Positions 26,547 to 33,475 are shown, numbered from the stretch's first letter. The stretch: DNA of 64,000 bases from Allofournierella massiliensis (GCF_021531255.1 NZ_JAFBIO010000001.1:62001-126000); one strand, 5' to 3'. Notes: a model not told the origin generated them from the sequence alone. Made by a program: numbers and translations.

Positions 26547-26618
26547 AGGTGCACACTATTTTGGGCACCTCAAATCAATTTGCCTGAAACCCCTTGATTT
26601 CGCAATCGAGGGGTTTTA
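26547..26618 (+). terminator. Double hairpin and terminator after the BREX operon
   Basis: Two inverted repeats follow the WYL gene. AGGTGC (26547-26552) pairs with GCACCT (26565-26570). Then AACCCCTTGATT (26588-26599) pairs with AATCGAGGGGTT (26604-26615, one wobble) and is followed by TTTATAAT. The second has the form of an intrinsic terminator and separates the BREX transcript from the repressor gene. Confidence 0.75.
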
Positions 26619-26631
26619 TAATAATCACATC

Positions 26632-26648
26632 TGAGACGAGCCGTCTCA
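26632..26648 (+). promoter_or_regulatory. Palindromic operator in front of the LexA-like repressor
   Basis: TGAGACG-AGC-CGTCTCA is a perfect 7-3-7 inverted repeat only 23 bases before the start codon of a LexA-like protein. This is the expected place for autoregulation. The site differs from the usual Bacillota LexA box (CGAAC-N4-GTTCG), so the repressor probably has its own specificity. Confidence 0.72.
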
Positions 26649-26671
26649 TATAGATGAAAGGAATTAAAGCC

Positions 26672-27304
26672 ATGAGAGCTAAGAGTATGGAATTGATGGA
26701 TCAGATCATTTCCTTCATTGATCAGTTTTACAGCGCCAAGCATACCTCTCCCTCTGCGAATGAAATTGCCCAGGGTGTTGGTATCTCTAAAGCAACCGCC
26801 CATCGCTACCTGGTTGAAATGACTGAGCGCGGAATGCTTGAATACGATGGTGCATCTCGAACCATTGTCACCAAGATGATCAGCAAGTTCTCTTCCAGCA
26901 GCTTCTCTGCTCCGGTTGTCGGCGCGATCCCCTGTGGTGAACCCGAAGTCGAGGAAGAGAATATCGAAGAATATGTCAGCCTGCCCGTTTCCCTTTTCGG
27001 TCAGGGGGACTTCTACATTCTGAATGCTGCCGGTGACTCCATGGTGGATGCGGGCATCGATGATGGAGATCTAATCGTAATCAGTAAGCAAGGTTCCGCT
27101 AATGTTGGTGACATTGTAGTTGCGCTTGATGAGAACCAGTCGAACACATTGAAGCTTTTTGCCGGGATAGACACCAAGTCCGGAGAAGCCATTCTCCGAT
27201 ACTGTAATGAAGAGCGTTATCCGGGCAGAGAGATCCGAGTCCGACAGTTGATCGTTCAGGGCGTTGCCAAGCATGTCATCAAGGCACTTGGGCCAAATCA
27301 TTGA
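26672..27304 (+). CDS. LexA-like self-cleaving repressor (S24 family)
   Basis: A 210-residue repressor. An N-terminal winged-helix domain (about 5-62: HTSPSANEIAQGVGISKATAHRYL) is joined to an S24 peptidase domain. The cleavage site is probably C88-G89 in VGAIPCGEP, the serine nucleophile is S123 in GDSMVDAG and the general-base lysine is K161 in NTLKLF. Such proteins cut themselves when RecA filaments form during DNA damage. The start is ATG at 26672 behind AAAGGA; an ATG at 26654 has no good ribosome site. With the palindrome just upstream this looks like the SOS-responsive master repressor of the integrated element. It could also be a host-type LexA paralogue. Confidence 0.87.
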   Translation: MRAKSMELMDQIISFIDQFYSAKHTSPSANEIAQGVGISKATAHRYLVEMTERGMLEYDGASRTIVTKMISKFSSSSFSAPVVGAIPCGEPEVEEENIEEYVSLPVSLFGQGDFYILNAAGDSMVDAGIDDGDLIVISKQGSANVGDIVVALDENQSNTLKLFAGIDTKSGEAILRYCNEERYPGREIRVRQLIVQGVAKHVIKALGPNH

Positions 27305-27324
27305 AGAAAGGGTGTGTTTGAGTA

Positions 27325-27513
27325 TTGAGAACATATGATGTTAAATGTCCCATATGCGGCAAGGTCAATCGTAACCTCTACTTAGAGGAAACGGAAGGCT
27401 GGATGGAATGTGACCAATGCCGCAATGCTACTAAGGTCCAGCTTACGAACGAATATAAACTGATGCCGGTTTGCGTTGTAAAGCGCATTAAACCGATGCT
27501 CGCGACGTTTTGA
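27325..27513 (+). CDS. Small zinc-ribbon protein
   Basis: A 62-residue protein with CPICG (near residue 9) and CDQC (near residue 33), a four-cysteine zinc ribbon. The start appears to be TTG at 27325; no ATG lies before the first CxxC in this frame. It follows the LexA-like gene by 20 bases and precedes another zinc ribbon by 20 bases, so the three are probably one transcript. The function is unknown. Confidence 0.6.
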   Translation: MRTYDVKCPICGKVNRNLYLEETEGWMECDQCRNATKVQLTNEYKLMPVCVVKRIKPMLATF

Positions 27514-27533
27514 TACATATAAGGAGAACCTGG

Positions 27534-27746
27534 ATGGCAGTTTTCGAAGATAATTCTTGGCGTCCTCTCTCCTGGTACTGTTCCAACTGCGGACAGCATG
27601 TCACAGCGTATCAGAACAGCAAAGGCGAATTCAAGGTCGCTTGCCCGAAGTGCAGAGTCGTAATGGTGAGAACACCGAAGGGGCGACGCCGAGACACCAT
27701 TGAGCTTTATGCTCCCAAGGGACAGGAACATGTCCCCACGATCTGA
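27534..27746 (+). CDS. Small zinc-ribbon protein
   Basis: A 70-residue protein with CSNCG and CPKC pairs forming a treble-clef or ribbon-type zinc site, then a basic TPKGRRRD segment that could touch nucleic acid. The start is ATG at 27534 behind AAGGAG. Such proteins are common in mobile elements of Clostridia, but I cannot name a function. Confidence 0.62.
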   Translation: MAVFEDNSWRPLSWYCSNCGQHVTAYQNSKGEFKVACPKCRVVMVRTPKGRRRDTIELYAPKGQEHVPTI

Positions 27747-27871
27747 GTCTTAGAGGCTCATTACAATTGAACGGTATAACGACGGAATGGCTGAGATGAA
27801 ACAGGCTGCATAAGACCATCTCCAGGTCACATACTTTGAATAATCGGCTGGTTACACCAGATATATTACAT

Positions 27872-27942
27872 GAGAGGCCACCGACAAACACAGGGAAACC
27901 ATACCCAATGGTAACCCGTGCTTGCCGGTGGTCTCTTTTTTC
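27872..27942 (+). terminator. Large hairpin with T-run
   Basis: GAGAGGCCACCG (27872-27883) pairs with CGGTGGTCTC (27926-27935) and is followed by TTTTTTCTTTT. A smaller inverted repeat (ACCAT/ATGGT) lies in the loop. It likely ends the LexA-like/zinc-ribbon transcript. The stretch 27747-28170 otherwise holds no gene. Confidence 0.65.
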
Positions 27943-28016
27943 TTTTCCACCGGTCAGGCAAATCAAATCCCAAGAATAACAAAATATCGAAAGCCTGACA
28001 TGCATTAAGGGCCGAG

Positions 28017-28139
28017 GATACATATACTGCTCACTCCCGAAAATTTGATTATTTTCATTTTTCGGGAATGCAGTATCGGTACCCTTTCTTTAGTGCACCC
28101 TTTTGCAGGCTGCCGGCTCCGGTCCCGAGTATATGTATC
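28017..28139 (+). promoter_or_regulatory. Switch-like leader with alternative pairings before the Xre gene
   Basis: GATACATATAC (28017-28027) is a perfect complement of GTATATGTATC (28129-28139), closing a domain of about 120 bases. The overlapping ATACTGC (28024-28030) can instead pair with GCAGTAT (28070-28076), which encloses a stable hairpin TCCCGAAAAT/ATTTTTCGGGA (28035-28044 with 28057-28067). The two pairings exclude each other in part, as in attenuators. It ends 31 bases before the Xre start codon. It may be an RNA switch or a DNA-level control region. Confidence 0.45.
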
Positions 28140-28170
28140 TTCTGCTCCGCACAGGCGGAAAGGAAAAGAA

Positions 28171-28458
28171 ATGTATTACGATCCCGTTGAATTTGGAAAG
28201 AGACTCCGCGAACTGAGACTGAGCCTGGGACTGACGCAGGAAGAACTTGCAGAAAAACTGAACATTAGCCTGAACCATATGAGTTTTCTGGAAAGAGGTT
28301 TGCGATCCTGTTCTATTGACTTATTTGTTGAGCTCTCTTTCTTCTTTGATGTGACACTGGATTATCTGATCCTGGGACCGAATCCCCGGCATGCCGACAA
28401 CAAAGACCAGCTCCTCGATGTGATCAGCCAGCTGTCCAGAATAGCGAAGAACATGTAA
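28171..28458 (+). CDS. Xre-family helix-turn-helix regulator
   Basis: A 95-residue protein. Residues 6-65 form a classic Xre domain (FGKRLRELRLSLGLTQEELAEKL, then SLNHMSFLERG), with a short helical tail. The start is ATG at 28171 behind GGAAAGGAAAAG; a longer frame from 28045 runs through the structured leader and is unlikely. Such small regulators control excision and transfer genes in integrative elements. Its operator is not obvious. Confidence 0.85.
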   Translation: MYYDPVEFGKRLRELRLSLGLTQEELAEKLNISLNHMSFLERGLRSCSIDLFVELSFFFDVTLDYLILGPNPRHADNKDQLLDVISQLSRIAKNM

Positions 28459-28532
28459 TCGCACACACTAAGAGTAACGGTGGTACACACTCCGGGTTGG
28501 TTAATGGAAAAGCGGATTTTCGATAGACTATG

Positions 28533-28559
28533 CATGTACCGATCAAGCGGTGCATGAAC
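28533..28559 (+). other. Hairpin ahead of the candidate structured RNA
   Basis: TGCATGTACCG pairs with CGGTGCATGA around an ATCAAG-type loop with one mismatch. It has no T-run, so it is more likely a structured leader or a protein-binding site than a terminator. Confidence 0.4.
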
Positions 28560-28570
28560 TTTGAAAACCG

Positions 28571-28800
28571 AATATACATTCTTCAGTCACGAACCCGTGA
28601 TGAGCAGCAACCTCCGTTGTAAATGCGATGAACTCCCACTGAGGGAACGAGCGGTACACAGCGGTAAGTGCCGGACAGCTTCCGGCATAGCGTAAACATT
28701 ACGGCATAATGAGACTTCCGCCTGCGGGCGGCTCGGTGAGAACCACGGAGGGGTGAGATTCCCATGGACCTGGTAAGCTGCCGGACGACTGAATGTATTC
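28571..28800 (+). ncRNA. Candidate structured RNA (or hairpin-rich origin region)
   Basis: The interval between the Xre and MazF genes has no credible ORF but shows nested pairing. The outer stem is GAATATACATTC...CAGTC (near 28571-28588) with GACTGAATGTATTC (28787-28800). Inside it are GCAGC/GCTGC and CCTCCGT/ACGGAGG (about 28611-28617 with 28745-28751). Within these sit several local hairpins: TCCC/GGGA, TGCCGGA/TCCGGCA (near 28669-28688), CGTAA/TTACG and CCGCC/GGCGG. This order of stems is unlikely by chance. I do not recognise the family. A DNA origin (sso/oriT) would also give hairpins. No folding energy was computed. Confidence 0.45.
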
Positions 28801-28932
28801 CCTGTTTTTCGGGGGTGTCGAGGACAAATACGAAAAGATCATATAACGAAACTTACATCCGGGGAGACTCGGAGTTTGAAACGTAGGGCTGGTAATCGTA
28901 CCAGCCGTTTACATACAAAGGAGGAATGCATT

Positions 28933-29331
28933 ATGAAACATAATCGAGATGTATTAAAACCGGGATGGTGCTTCAGACGCGGCGATATCTATATGGCAAA
29001 CCTGAATCCTTTCACCGGTTCTGAACAGGGCGGTACAAGACCGGTCCTGGTTCTGCAGAACAATGACGGCAACTTCTACTGCCCGACCCTGATCGTAGCA
29101 CCGATGACCACGCAGCTGAAAAAGCTGAACCAGCCGACGCATTTCCTGATCAAGCACAACAGAGCGTTGGCAGCTCCCTCCATGGTGGAGTTCGAACAGA
29201 TCAAGACCATCGATAAAAGCAGGGTGCTGAGCTACCTTGGTAAGCTCACCAGAGAACAGCTGGCGCAGGTGGATGATTACCTGAAGGTCAGCCTGGGAAT
29301 GTATATTCCGGAAACCGTTGAGGCTCCGTAA
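28933..29331 (+). CDS. MazF/PemK-family mRNA-cleaving toxin
   Basis: A 132-residue protein with the MazF fold pattern: RRGDIYMANLNPFTGSEQGGTRPVLVLQN at residues 15-43, then VAPMTT and a VEFEQIKTIDKSRV segment. MazF toxins are ribosome-independent RNases normally held by a MazE antitoxin made just upstream. Here no antitoxin-like ORF precedes it; the space holds the candidate RNA at 28571-28800. The start is ATG at 28933 behind AAAGGAGGA; the longer frame from 28876 is not needed. It may stabilise the element or have been taken over for another role. Confidence 0.86.
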   Translation: MKHNRDVLKPGWCFRRGDIYMANLNPFTGSEQGGTRPVLVLQNNDGNFYCPTLIVAPMTTQLKKLNQPTHFLIKHNRALAAPSMVEFEQIKTIDKSRVLSYLGKLTREQLAQVDDYLKVSLGMYIPETVEAP

Positions 29332-29349
29332 GAGCCGGACAAAGAAAAT

Positions 29350-29373
29350 GCCCCGAAGGCACCGGCCTCGGGG
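29350..29373 (+). other. GC-rich hairpin between mazF and the HTH gene
   Basis: CCCCGAAGGC pairs with GCCTCGGGG with one bulge. It has no T-run, so it may reduce read-through or stabilise the upstream message rather than fully stop transcription. Confidence 0.5.
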
Positions 29374-29395
29374 ATCTACATAGGAGGAAATGAAC

Positions 29396-29614
29396 ATGGA
29401 AGCATGTGAAGTATTTGAGATGGATGCGAATTCACCGGATGCACTTCCGGAGAAGCGTACCTATACAGTTGAAGATATTCAGGTGATCCTGGGTATTTCC
29501 AGAGGAACAGCATATAAGCTCCTTGAGAAGAAGGAATTCCGCTGGTTCAAGATCGGCAGCACCTATCGCATCTCCAAGAAGAGCTTTGATGACTGGCTTG
29601 ATAATATGATGTGA
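29396..29614 (+). CDS. Excisionase-type helix-turn-helix protein
   Basis: A 72-residue protein of the MerR-like HTH_17/excisionase family: YTVEDIQVILGISRGTAYKLL followed by FRWFKIGSTYRISKKSFDDWL. It probably bends DNA at the attachment site and directs the integrase to excise. The ATG at 29396 lies eight bases behind AGGAGG; the ATG at 29390 is too close to it. It is encoded upstream of a larger HTH-repeat protein and the integrase. Confidence 0.82.
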   Translation: MEACEVFEMDANSPDALPEKRTYTVEDIQVILGISRGTAYKLLEKKEFRWFKIGSTYRISKKSFDDWLDNMM

Positions 29615-29623
29615 CCTTGTCAA

Positions 29624-29704
29624 GGATGTCGATGAACCGCTGACATCCTAACAATTCGAAGAGACATCCGCTACTTTGTATCCAGGTCGTCAGGCCTGGA
29701 TACA
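29624..29704 (+). other. Two perfect hairpins between HTH genes
   Basis: GGATGTC (29624-29630) pairs with GACATCC (29642-29648). Then TGTATCCAGG (29677-29686) pairs with CCTGGATACA (29695-29704) over a ten-base perfect stem. There is no strong T-run. They lie in the 110-base gap before the four-HTH gene and could be attenuators or binding sites for the excisionase-type protein. Confidence 0.6.
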
Positions 29705-29724
29705 TCAATTTAAGGAGGATTAAC

Positions 29725-30594
29725 ATGGGTGAGAATGACAAAACGACTATGTCCGTCCCTGAGATGAGGCGGATGTTGGGACTCGGTAAGACAGAAGCTT
29801 ACTGGTTAGTACATAGAGGTTTCTTTGATACGATCCTTGTTGAAGGCAAGATGAGGATCGTCATTGAAAGCTTTGAGAAATGGTATGCGAACCAGATTAA
29901 ATGGGAAAAGGTTGAGGGTCCTCCACCGGGTGAGGAACTGAATGCCTATTCGTACTCCATTCCGCAGATTGCAGAGTTGCTCGGTGTAGATGGCTCAATC
30001 GCCTATGACATCGTAAAGCGCTGCCACATCGAAACCTTCACGGTCGATACCTGGAAGCGTGTCCGCAAGGACGTATTTGAAGCCTGGTATCAGAGTCAGT
30101 CCAAATACAGGACTCCTGAAGACAGAGAAAGAGATGCTGAGCGCGAAGAAGCAACGATGACTATGCCGGAGATGGCAAGACTTCTGCTCATACCACGTAA
30201 AGATGTATACGGAATTCTTTCCAGCCCCAAGAATGTGGGCGTATTTGAATATGAGATCATTGCAGACCGTAAGCGTGTTACAAAGGAAAGCTTTGAACGC
30301 TGGTATGCTGGTCAGAAAAAGTATCGCAAATTATGCGACCGTTCCGAAGCAGAACAGGCCAGGATCGAGGAGCTTCGTAAGGAAGCTGAAAAGCCCCGCT
30401 TGAAAGTCCCGGATAACAAGCCGGCCTATGACCTTCAGGAGACAGCAATCCTGCTCGATATTACATATAACGAAGTACGTGAGCTGATCCGAAACGGTGA
30501 CCTGGAGGCAAAGAAATACGGAAACAAGATGTTTGTCATCAGAGATGATATCCAGTGGTTTCTGTTTCAGCAGAAGCTGAACCATGAAGATTAA
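29725..30594 (+). CDS. Protein with four tandem excisionase-like HTH units
   Basis: A 289-residue protein made of four similar blocks: residues about 7-55 (MSVPEMRRMLGLGKTEAYWLV ... SFEKWYANQ), 74-125 (YSIPQIAELLGVDGSIAYDIV ... VFEAWYQSQ), 143-195 (MTMPEMARLLLIPRKDVYGIL ... SFERWYAGQ) and 232-285 (YDLQETAILLDITYNEVRELI ... DIQWFLFQQ). Each has a MerR/HTH_17 helix pair and a Trp-containing end helix. It starts behind AAGGAGGATTAAC and ends 17 bases before the integrase gene. Such a protein could bind several half-sites at once when organising the excision complex; this role is inferred. Confidence 0.75.
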   Translation: MGENDKTTMSVPEMRRMLGLGKTEAYWLVHRGFFDTILVEGKMRIVIESFEKWYANQIKWEKVEGPPPGEELNAYSYSIPQIAELLGVDGSIAYDIVKRCHIETFTVDTWKRVRKDVFEAWYQSQSKYRTPEDRERDAEREEATMTMPEMARLLLIPRKDVYGILSSPKNVGVFEYEIIADRKRVTKESFERWYAGQKKYRKLCDRSEAEQARIEELRKEAEKPRLKVPDNKPAYDLQETAILLDITYNEVRELIRNGDLEAKKYGNKMFVIRDDIQWFLFQQKLNHED

Positions 30595-30611
30595 GGAAGG
30601 AGGATCAGAAC

Positions 30612-32018
30612 ATGGCTTCAATTGTTGAAAGAAAAAATCGTTACTGCGTTGTCTATCAGTACGATGCCGAAGACGGCAAAAGAAAGCAGAAATGGGAAAC
30701 CTATAAGACCATGGCTGAAGCCAAGCGTCGCAAAGCAGAGATCGAATATAAGGAAGAACTCGGAACGCTGGTGATTCCCAACTGCAAGACACTGGAGGAA
30801 CTCCTGAGGGAATACGTCACGCTTTATGGCAAGACGACTTGGGCCATCTCCACTTATGGAGGCTGCACAGCCTTGATTGAGCATTACATCATTCCGATCA
30901 TTGGCTCCATGAAACTGAATGAGATCACTTCCCGTGTTCTTGAAAAGTATTATATGTCGCTGCTCAAGACGCCTGCGGTCGATAAGATCACGAAGAAGCG
31001 AGGTTCCAAGAATGTAGATTACGTGACTCCGGCAACCGTGAAAAAGATACATAACATCCTGCGAAGTTGTTTTCATCAGGCTGTGAAATGGGATCTGATG
31101 GAAAAGAACCCGGCGGTATATGCTACGGTTCCGAAGGCTGAAGCCAAGAAACGTGAAATCTGGGATGCTCCCACTCTCTTCCATGCCCTTGAGGTGTGCG
31201 AGGATGAGCGACTGAAACTTGCCATAAATCTTGCGTTTGCCTGTTCCCTTCGTATGGGAGAGCTGCTTGGACTGACCTGGGACTGCGTAGATATCACACC
31301 TGAAAGCATTGTCGCAGGCAAAGCATATGTCTATGTTAATAAGGAACTTCAGCGAGTGGACAAAAGCCATATGTCGGTTCTGGAAAAGAAGGATGTGATC
31401 ACGACCTTCCCGGAACTCAGGGCCAATAACAAGACGGTCCTTGTCCTGAAAAAGCCTAAGACAGCAACCAGCACCCGTAAGGTTTTCCTGCCGAAGACCG
31501 TTGCAGAGATGCTGGTTGACTGGAAGCGTGAGCAGGAATTTACCAAGGCAGCGCTTGGCAAGGAATATCAGGACTTCAACCTGGTCATGGCCAATGGACT
31601 TGGCATGCCGACGGAGGATTCCAGAATCAACAGCATGTTCAAGGAACTGATTACGAAGCATGATCTGCCATATGTTGTGTTCCACAGCCTGCGTCATTCC
31701 AGTATCACTTACAAGCTGAAGCTGAACGGCGGCGATATCAAAGCGGTTCAGGGCGACTCCGGTCATGCACAGGCGACCATGGTAACCGACCAGTATTCTC
31801 ACATCCTGGACGAAGACCGCAAGGCCAATGCAGAGCTTTTCGAGAATGCATTCTACAGTGGCAAGGTAATGGAAACGGAAGAACCTGAGCCTGCTGAGAC
31901 TGAACCGGCTGCGGCGGCCGCAGTACCTGCCGGAGTGGATCCGGAGCTTCTGATGAAGCTTCTTACCAATCCGGAGATGGCATCGCTTCTTAAAACGCTG
32001 GCACAGACAATAAAATAA
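30612..32018 (+). CDS. int: Tyrosine recombinase, element integrase
   Basis: A 468-residue integrase. An AP2-like N-terminal arm-binding domain and a core-binding domain (SAM-like, about 60-165) precede the catalytic domain. Catalytic residues visible: R214 (SLRMGELLG), H358 and R361 (HSLRHSS), H385 (GHAQATM) and the nucleophile Y395 (DQYSHI). A low-complexity Glu/Pro/Ala stretch near 420-440 separates a short C-terminal helix. It lies next to the tRNA-derived attachment site at 32419-32464, as usual for integrases of tRNA-targeting elements. The start is ATG at 30612 behind AAGGAGGA. Confidence 0.95.
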   Translation: MASIVERKNRYCVVYQYDAEDGKRKQKWETYKTMAEAKRRKAEIEYKEELGTLVIPNCKTLEELLREYVTLYGKTTWAISTYGGCTALIEHYIIPIIGSMKLNEITSRVLEKYYMSLLKTPAVDKITKKRGSKNVDYVTPATVKKIHNILRSCFHQAVKWDLMEKNPAVYATVPKAEAKKREIWDAPTLFHALEVCEDERLKLAINLAFACSLRMGELLGLTWDCVDITPESIVAGKAYVYVNKELQRVDKSHMSVLEKKDVITTFPELRANNKTVLVLKKPKTATSTRKVFLPKTVAEMLVDWKREQEFTKAALGKEYQDFNLVMANGLGMPTEDSRINSMFKELITKHDLPYVVFHSLRHSSITYKLKLNGGDIKAVQGDSGHAQATMVTDQYSHILDEDRKANAELFENAFYSGKVMETEEPEPAETEPAAAAAVPAGVDPELLMKLLTNPEMASLLKTLAQTIK

Positions 32019-32044
32019 GCCCATCCGAGGATGAGCACTTACAT

Positions 32045-32096
32045 AGAGAGTATTGTATTTGGGATGAAGATCCTGAGCGCAATGCTCTCTTTTTTC
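32045..32096 (+). terminator. Integrase terminator
   Basis: AGAGAGTATTG (32045-32055) pairs with CAATGCTCTCT (32080-32090) with one wobble, followed by a run of T. The rest of the 400 bases between int and the attachment site holds no gene that I can see. Confidence 0.7.
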
Positions 32097-32418
32097 ATTC
32101 GGAAAACAGCATTCTGAAACAGAGTTCCGCAGGGATTCCGTAGGTGTTCTATCGGAGTTCCCGTGCTCGGGTCAGGCAGGTGCGCAGATGTCCTCGTGAT
32201 GGACTTTTTGCCCAAAATCTGCTAAGATTGGTGATAGATAAAAAGTCTTCAATAGTTCCTTTTTAGCAATCGCTAAAAATCGTCTAATATGACCCCTTAT
32301 TCCTCTAACGACAAGGGTGAACATAGATGAACACGAGACAACTCGGAATGCGAAAAAAACTAGGAAAATAAAGACTTTTATGAACATGGATGGACATGTG
32401 TGATAAGTCTTCGGCGGT

Positions 32419-32464
32419 TCTCCTAAGCGGAAGGCCGCTGGTTCGAATCCAGTCAGGGACGCCA
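32419..32464 (+). other. Right attachment site: 3' half of tRNA-Arg(CCT)
   Basis: The sequence from the anticodon loop CTCCTAA (anticodon CCT at 32422-32424) through the T arm GCTGG-TTCGAAT-CCAGT and the 3' acceptor strand CAGGGAC to G-CCA fits the 3' half of a tRNA-Arg. The upstream bases cannot form the D arm or the 5' acceptor strand GTCCCTG, so this is not a working tRNA. It is the fragment carried by a mobile element that integrates into tRNA-Arg and restores the gene at its other end. That end, with the full tRNA, should lie left of base 1. Confidence 0.8.
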
Positions 32465-32473
32465 GCGCACTAT

Positions 32474-32510
32474 CGCGGAAGATTTTTCACGAAATCTTCC
32501 GCGTTTCTTC
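32474..32510 (+). terminator. Former tRNA terminator
   Basis: CGCGGAAGATTT (32474-32485) pairs perfectly with AAATCTTCCGCG (32492-32503), then TTTCTTCT. It starts ten bases after the tRNA fragment and is probably the chromosomal terminator of the original tRNA-Arg gene. Confidence 0.78.
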
Positions 32511-32728
32511 TAATAAAAAAGAGGCTTCATTGATGAAATGCTAAAAAAACAGGGCTTTTATCTAATGAGGAAAAACACCCCGAAACGGTGATTCCGCTAA
32601 AAATGGCGCGTGTTTTCGTGTTCACCGGTGTATCTGGGTGTAAATCTATAAAAAATCGGTCCTGACAGCAAGAAAATGCCGATATTTAGCCTGAGGCTGA
32701 TGTGATGGAAGAACCGGTTAAGATGCAT

Positions 32729-32776
32729 ATTTCTAAACGCATTAGAAATTCAGATTGCGATATTTTAGATTTCTAA
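32729..32776 (+). promoter_or_regulatory. Three ATTTCTAA operator half-sites
   Basis: ATTTCTAA-ACGCA-TTAGAAAT (32729-32749) is a perfect 8-5-8 palindrome, and a third ATTTCTAA lies at 32769-32776. They sit 50 to 100 bases before the HTH-like gene, a good place for autoregulation. The stretch 32511-32728 shows no gene. Confidence 0.6.
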
Positions 32777-32826
32777 AAACAAGCGCCAATATTGAAGAAA
32801 TCTTTAAAGATGGAGGTAGGAAAACC

Positions 32827-33066
32827 ATGACAGTACGAGAATTGGCAATGCGGCTTAAAGAGATGTATGAGAATAGCAGCAATGAAAAGACAACCATGAT
32901 TCACTTGTTTGGCATTATGTATGCTGAAGAAATCAAGGGATGTGGATCTACTCCCAAAGAGATTTTGAAGCTTGCCAATATGCCTGAATCTTATCAGACC
33001 GAGATAAGCAAAGGTGTCAGGTTATCAAAATATGTTGATGTAAAAGAACGATACTCCAATTTATAA
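32827..33066 (+). CDS. Small HTH-like protein
   Basis: A 79-residue protein (MTVRELAMRLKEMYENSSNEKTTMIHLFG near the start, then YAEEIKG, STPKEILKLANMP and a basic end). I recall similar short proteins annotated as HTH-like in Clostridia, often near restriction or mobile genes. The start is ATG at 32827 behind GGAGGTAGG. Upstream palindromes suggest it may bind them; a terminator follows. Confidence 0.6.
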   Translation: MTVRELAMRLKEMYENSSNEKTTMIHLFGIMYAEEIKGCGSTPKEILKLANMPESYQTEISKGVRLSKYVDVKERYSNL

Positions 33067-33086
33067 AGACTAACGATATTTTACAT

Positions 33087-33123
33087 AGCCCCGTGGTGAC
33101 GAAAATCACTGCGGGGCTTTTGT
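33087..33123 (+). terminator. Terminator after the HTH-like gene
   Basis: AGCCCCG-TGGTGA pairs with TCACTG-CGGGGCT around a CGAAAA loop and is followed by TTTTGT. Confidence 0.8.
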
Positions 33124-33172
33124 CGTCTCCGGACTTCCCCGGCGGCGGATCAAAACTATGGAGGATATCGTG

Positions 33173-33475
33173 ATGAGAAAAAAAGTGAGACGCAAAACCA
33201 TTCTGATCGATGGGATCAGATACTACGATGACAAGCCGGATACCTGCCGCAAGTGCTTCTTCTGGAAAAACCGCAAGGCCGGCTGTGTCCTTGGTACGCA
33301 GAACTGCTACTACCTGGCTGAGGCAGTAAAGACCGAGCAGGAAAAGAAATGTGAGGGCTGCTGTTACGCCAAAGGCCATCCCTGTGTCAGCGCTGTCTGC
33401 TACAAGGAACTGGACGCATGGCTCAGAGCAATCCGGGCTAACCGCGCAAAGGAAGAAGGTGCGGCAAATGAGTAA
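33173..33475 (+). CDS. Cysteine-rich protein of mobile-element type
   Basis: A 100-residue basic protein with cysteines in the order CRKC, a lone C, C-x-x-C-C (CEGCC) and two later C, enough for one or two metal sites. The start is ATG at 33173 behind GGAGGATATCGTG; an ATG at 33158 is also possible. It overlaps the next small Cys-rich gene by eight bases. The function is unknown. Confidence 0.6.
   Translation: MRKKVRRKTILIDGIRYYDDKPDTCRKCFFWKNRKAGCVLGTQNCYYLAEAVKTEQEKKCEGCCYAKGHPCVSAVCYKELDAWLRAIRANRAKEEGAANE

Noticed and set aside
28571-28800. Minus-strand ORF near 28583-28765 as a gene
   Set aside because: It is a 60-codon frame made of Arg, Ser and Cys over a hairpin-rich region, with no ribosome site.
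30618-32024. Minus-strand ORF of 468 codons opposite the integrase
   Set aside because: The integrase on the + strand has all catalytic residues and a good ribosome site; the antisense frame has no recognisable domain.
32411-32464. Functional tRNA-Arg gene
   Set aside because: Only the part from the anticodon loop to CCA is present. The upstream bases cannot form the anticodon stem, D arm or 5' acceptor strand, so it is an attachment-site fragment.
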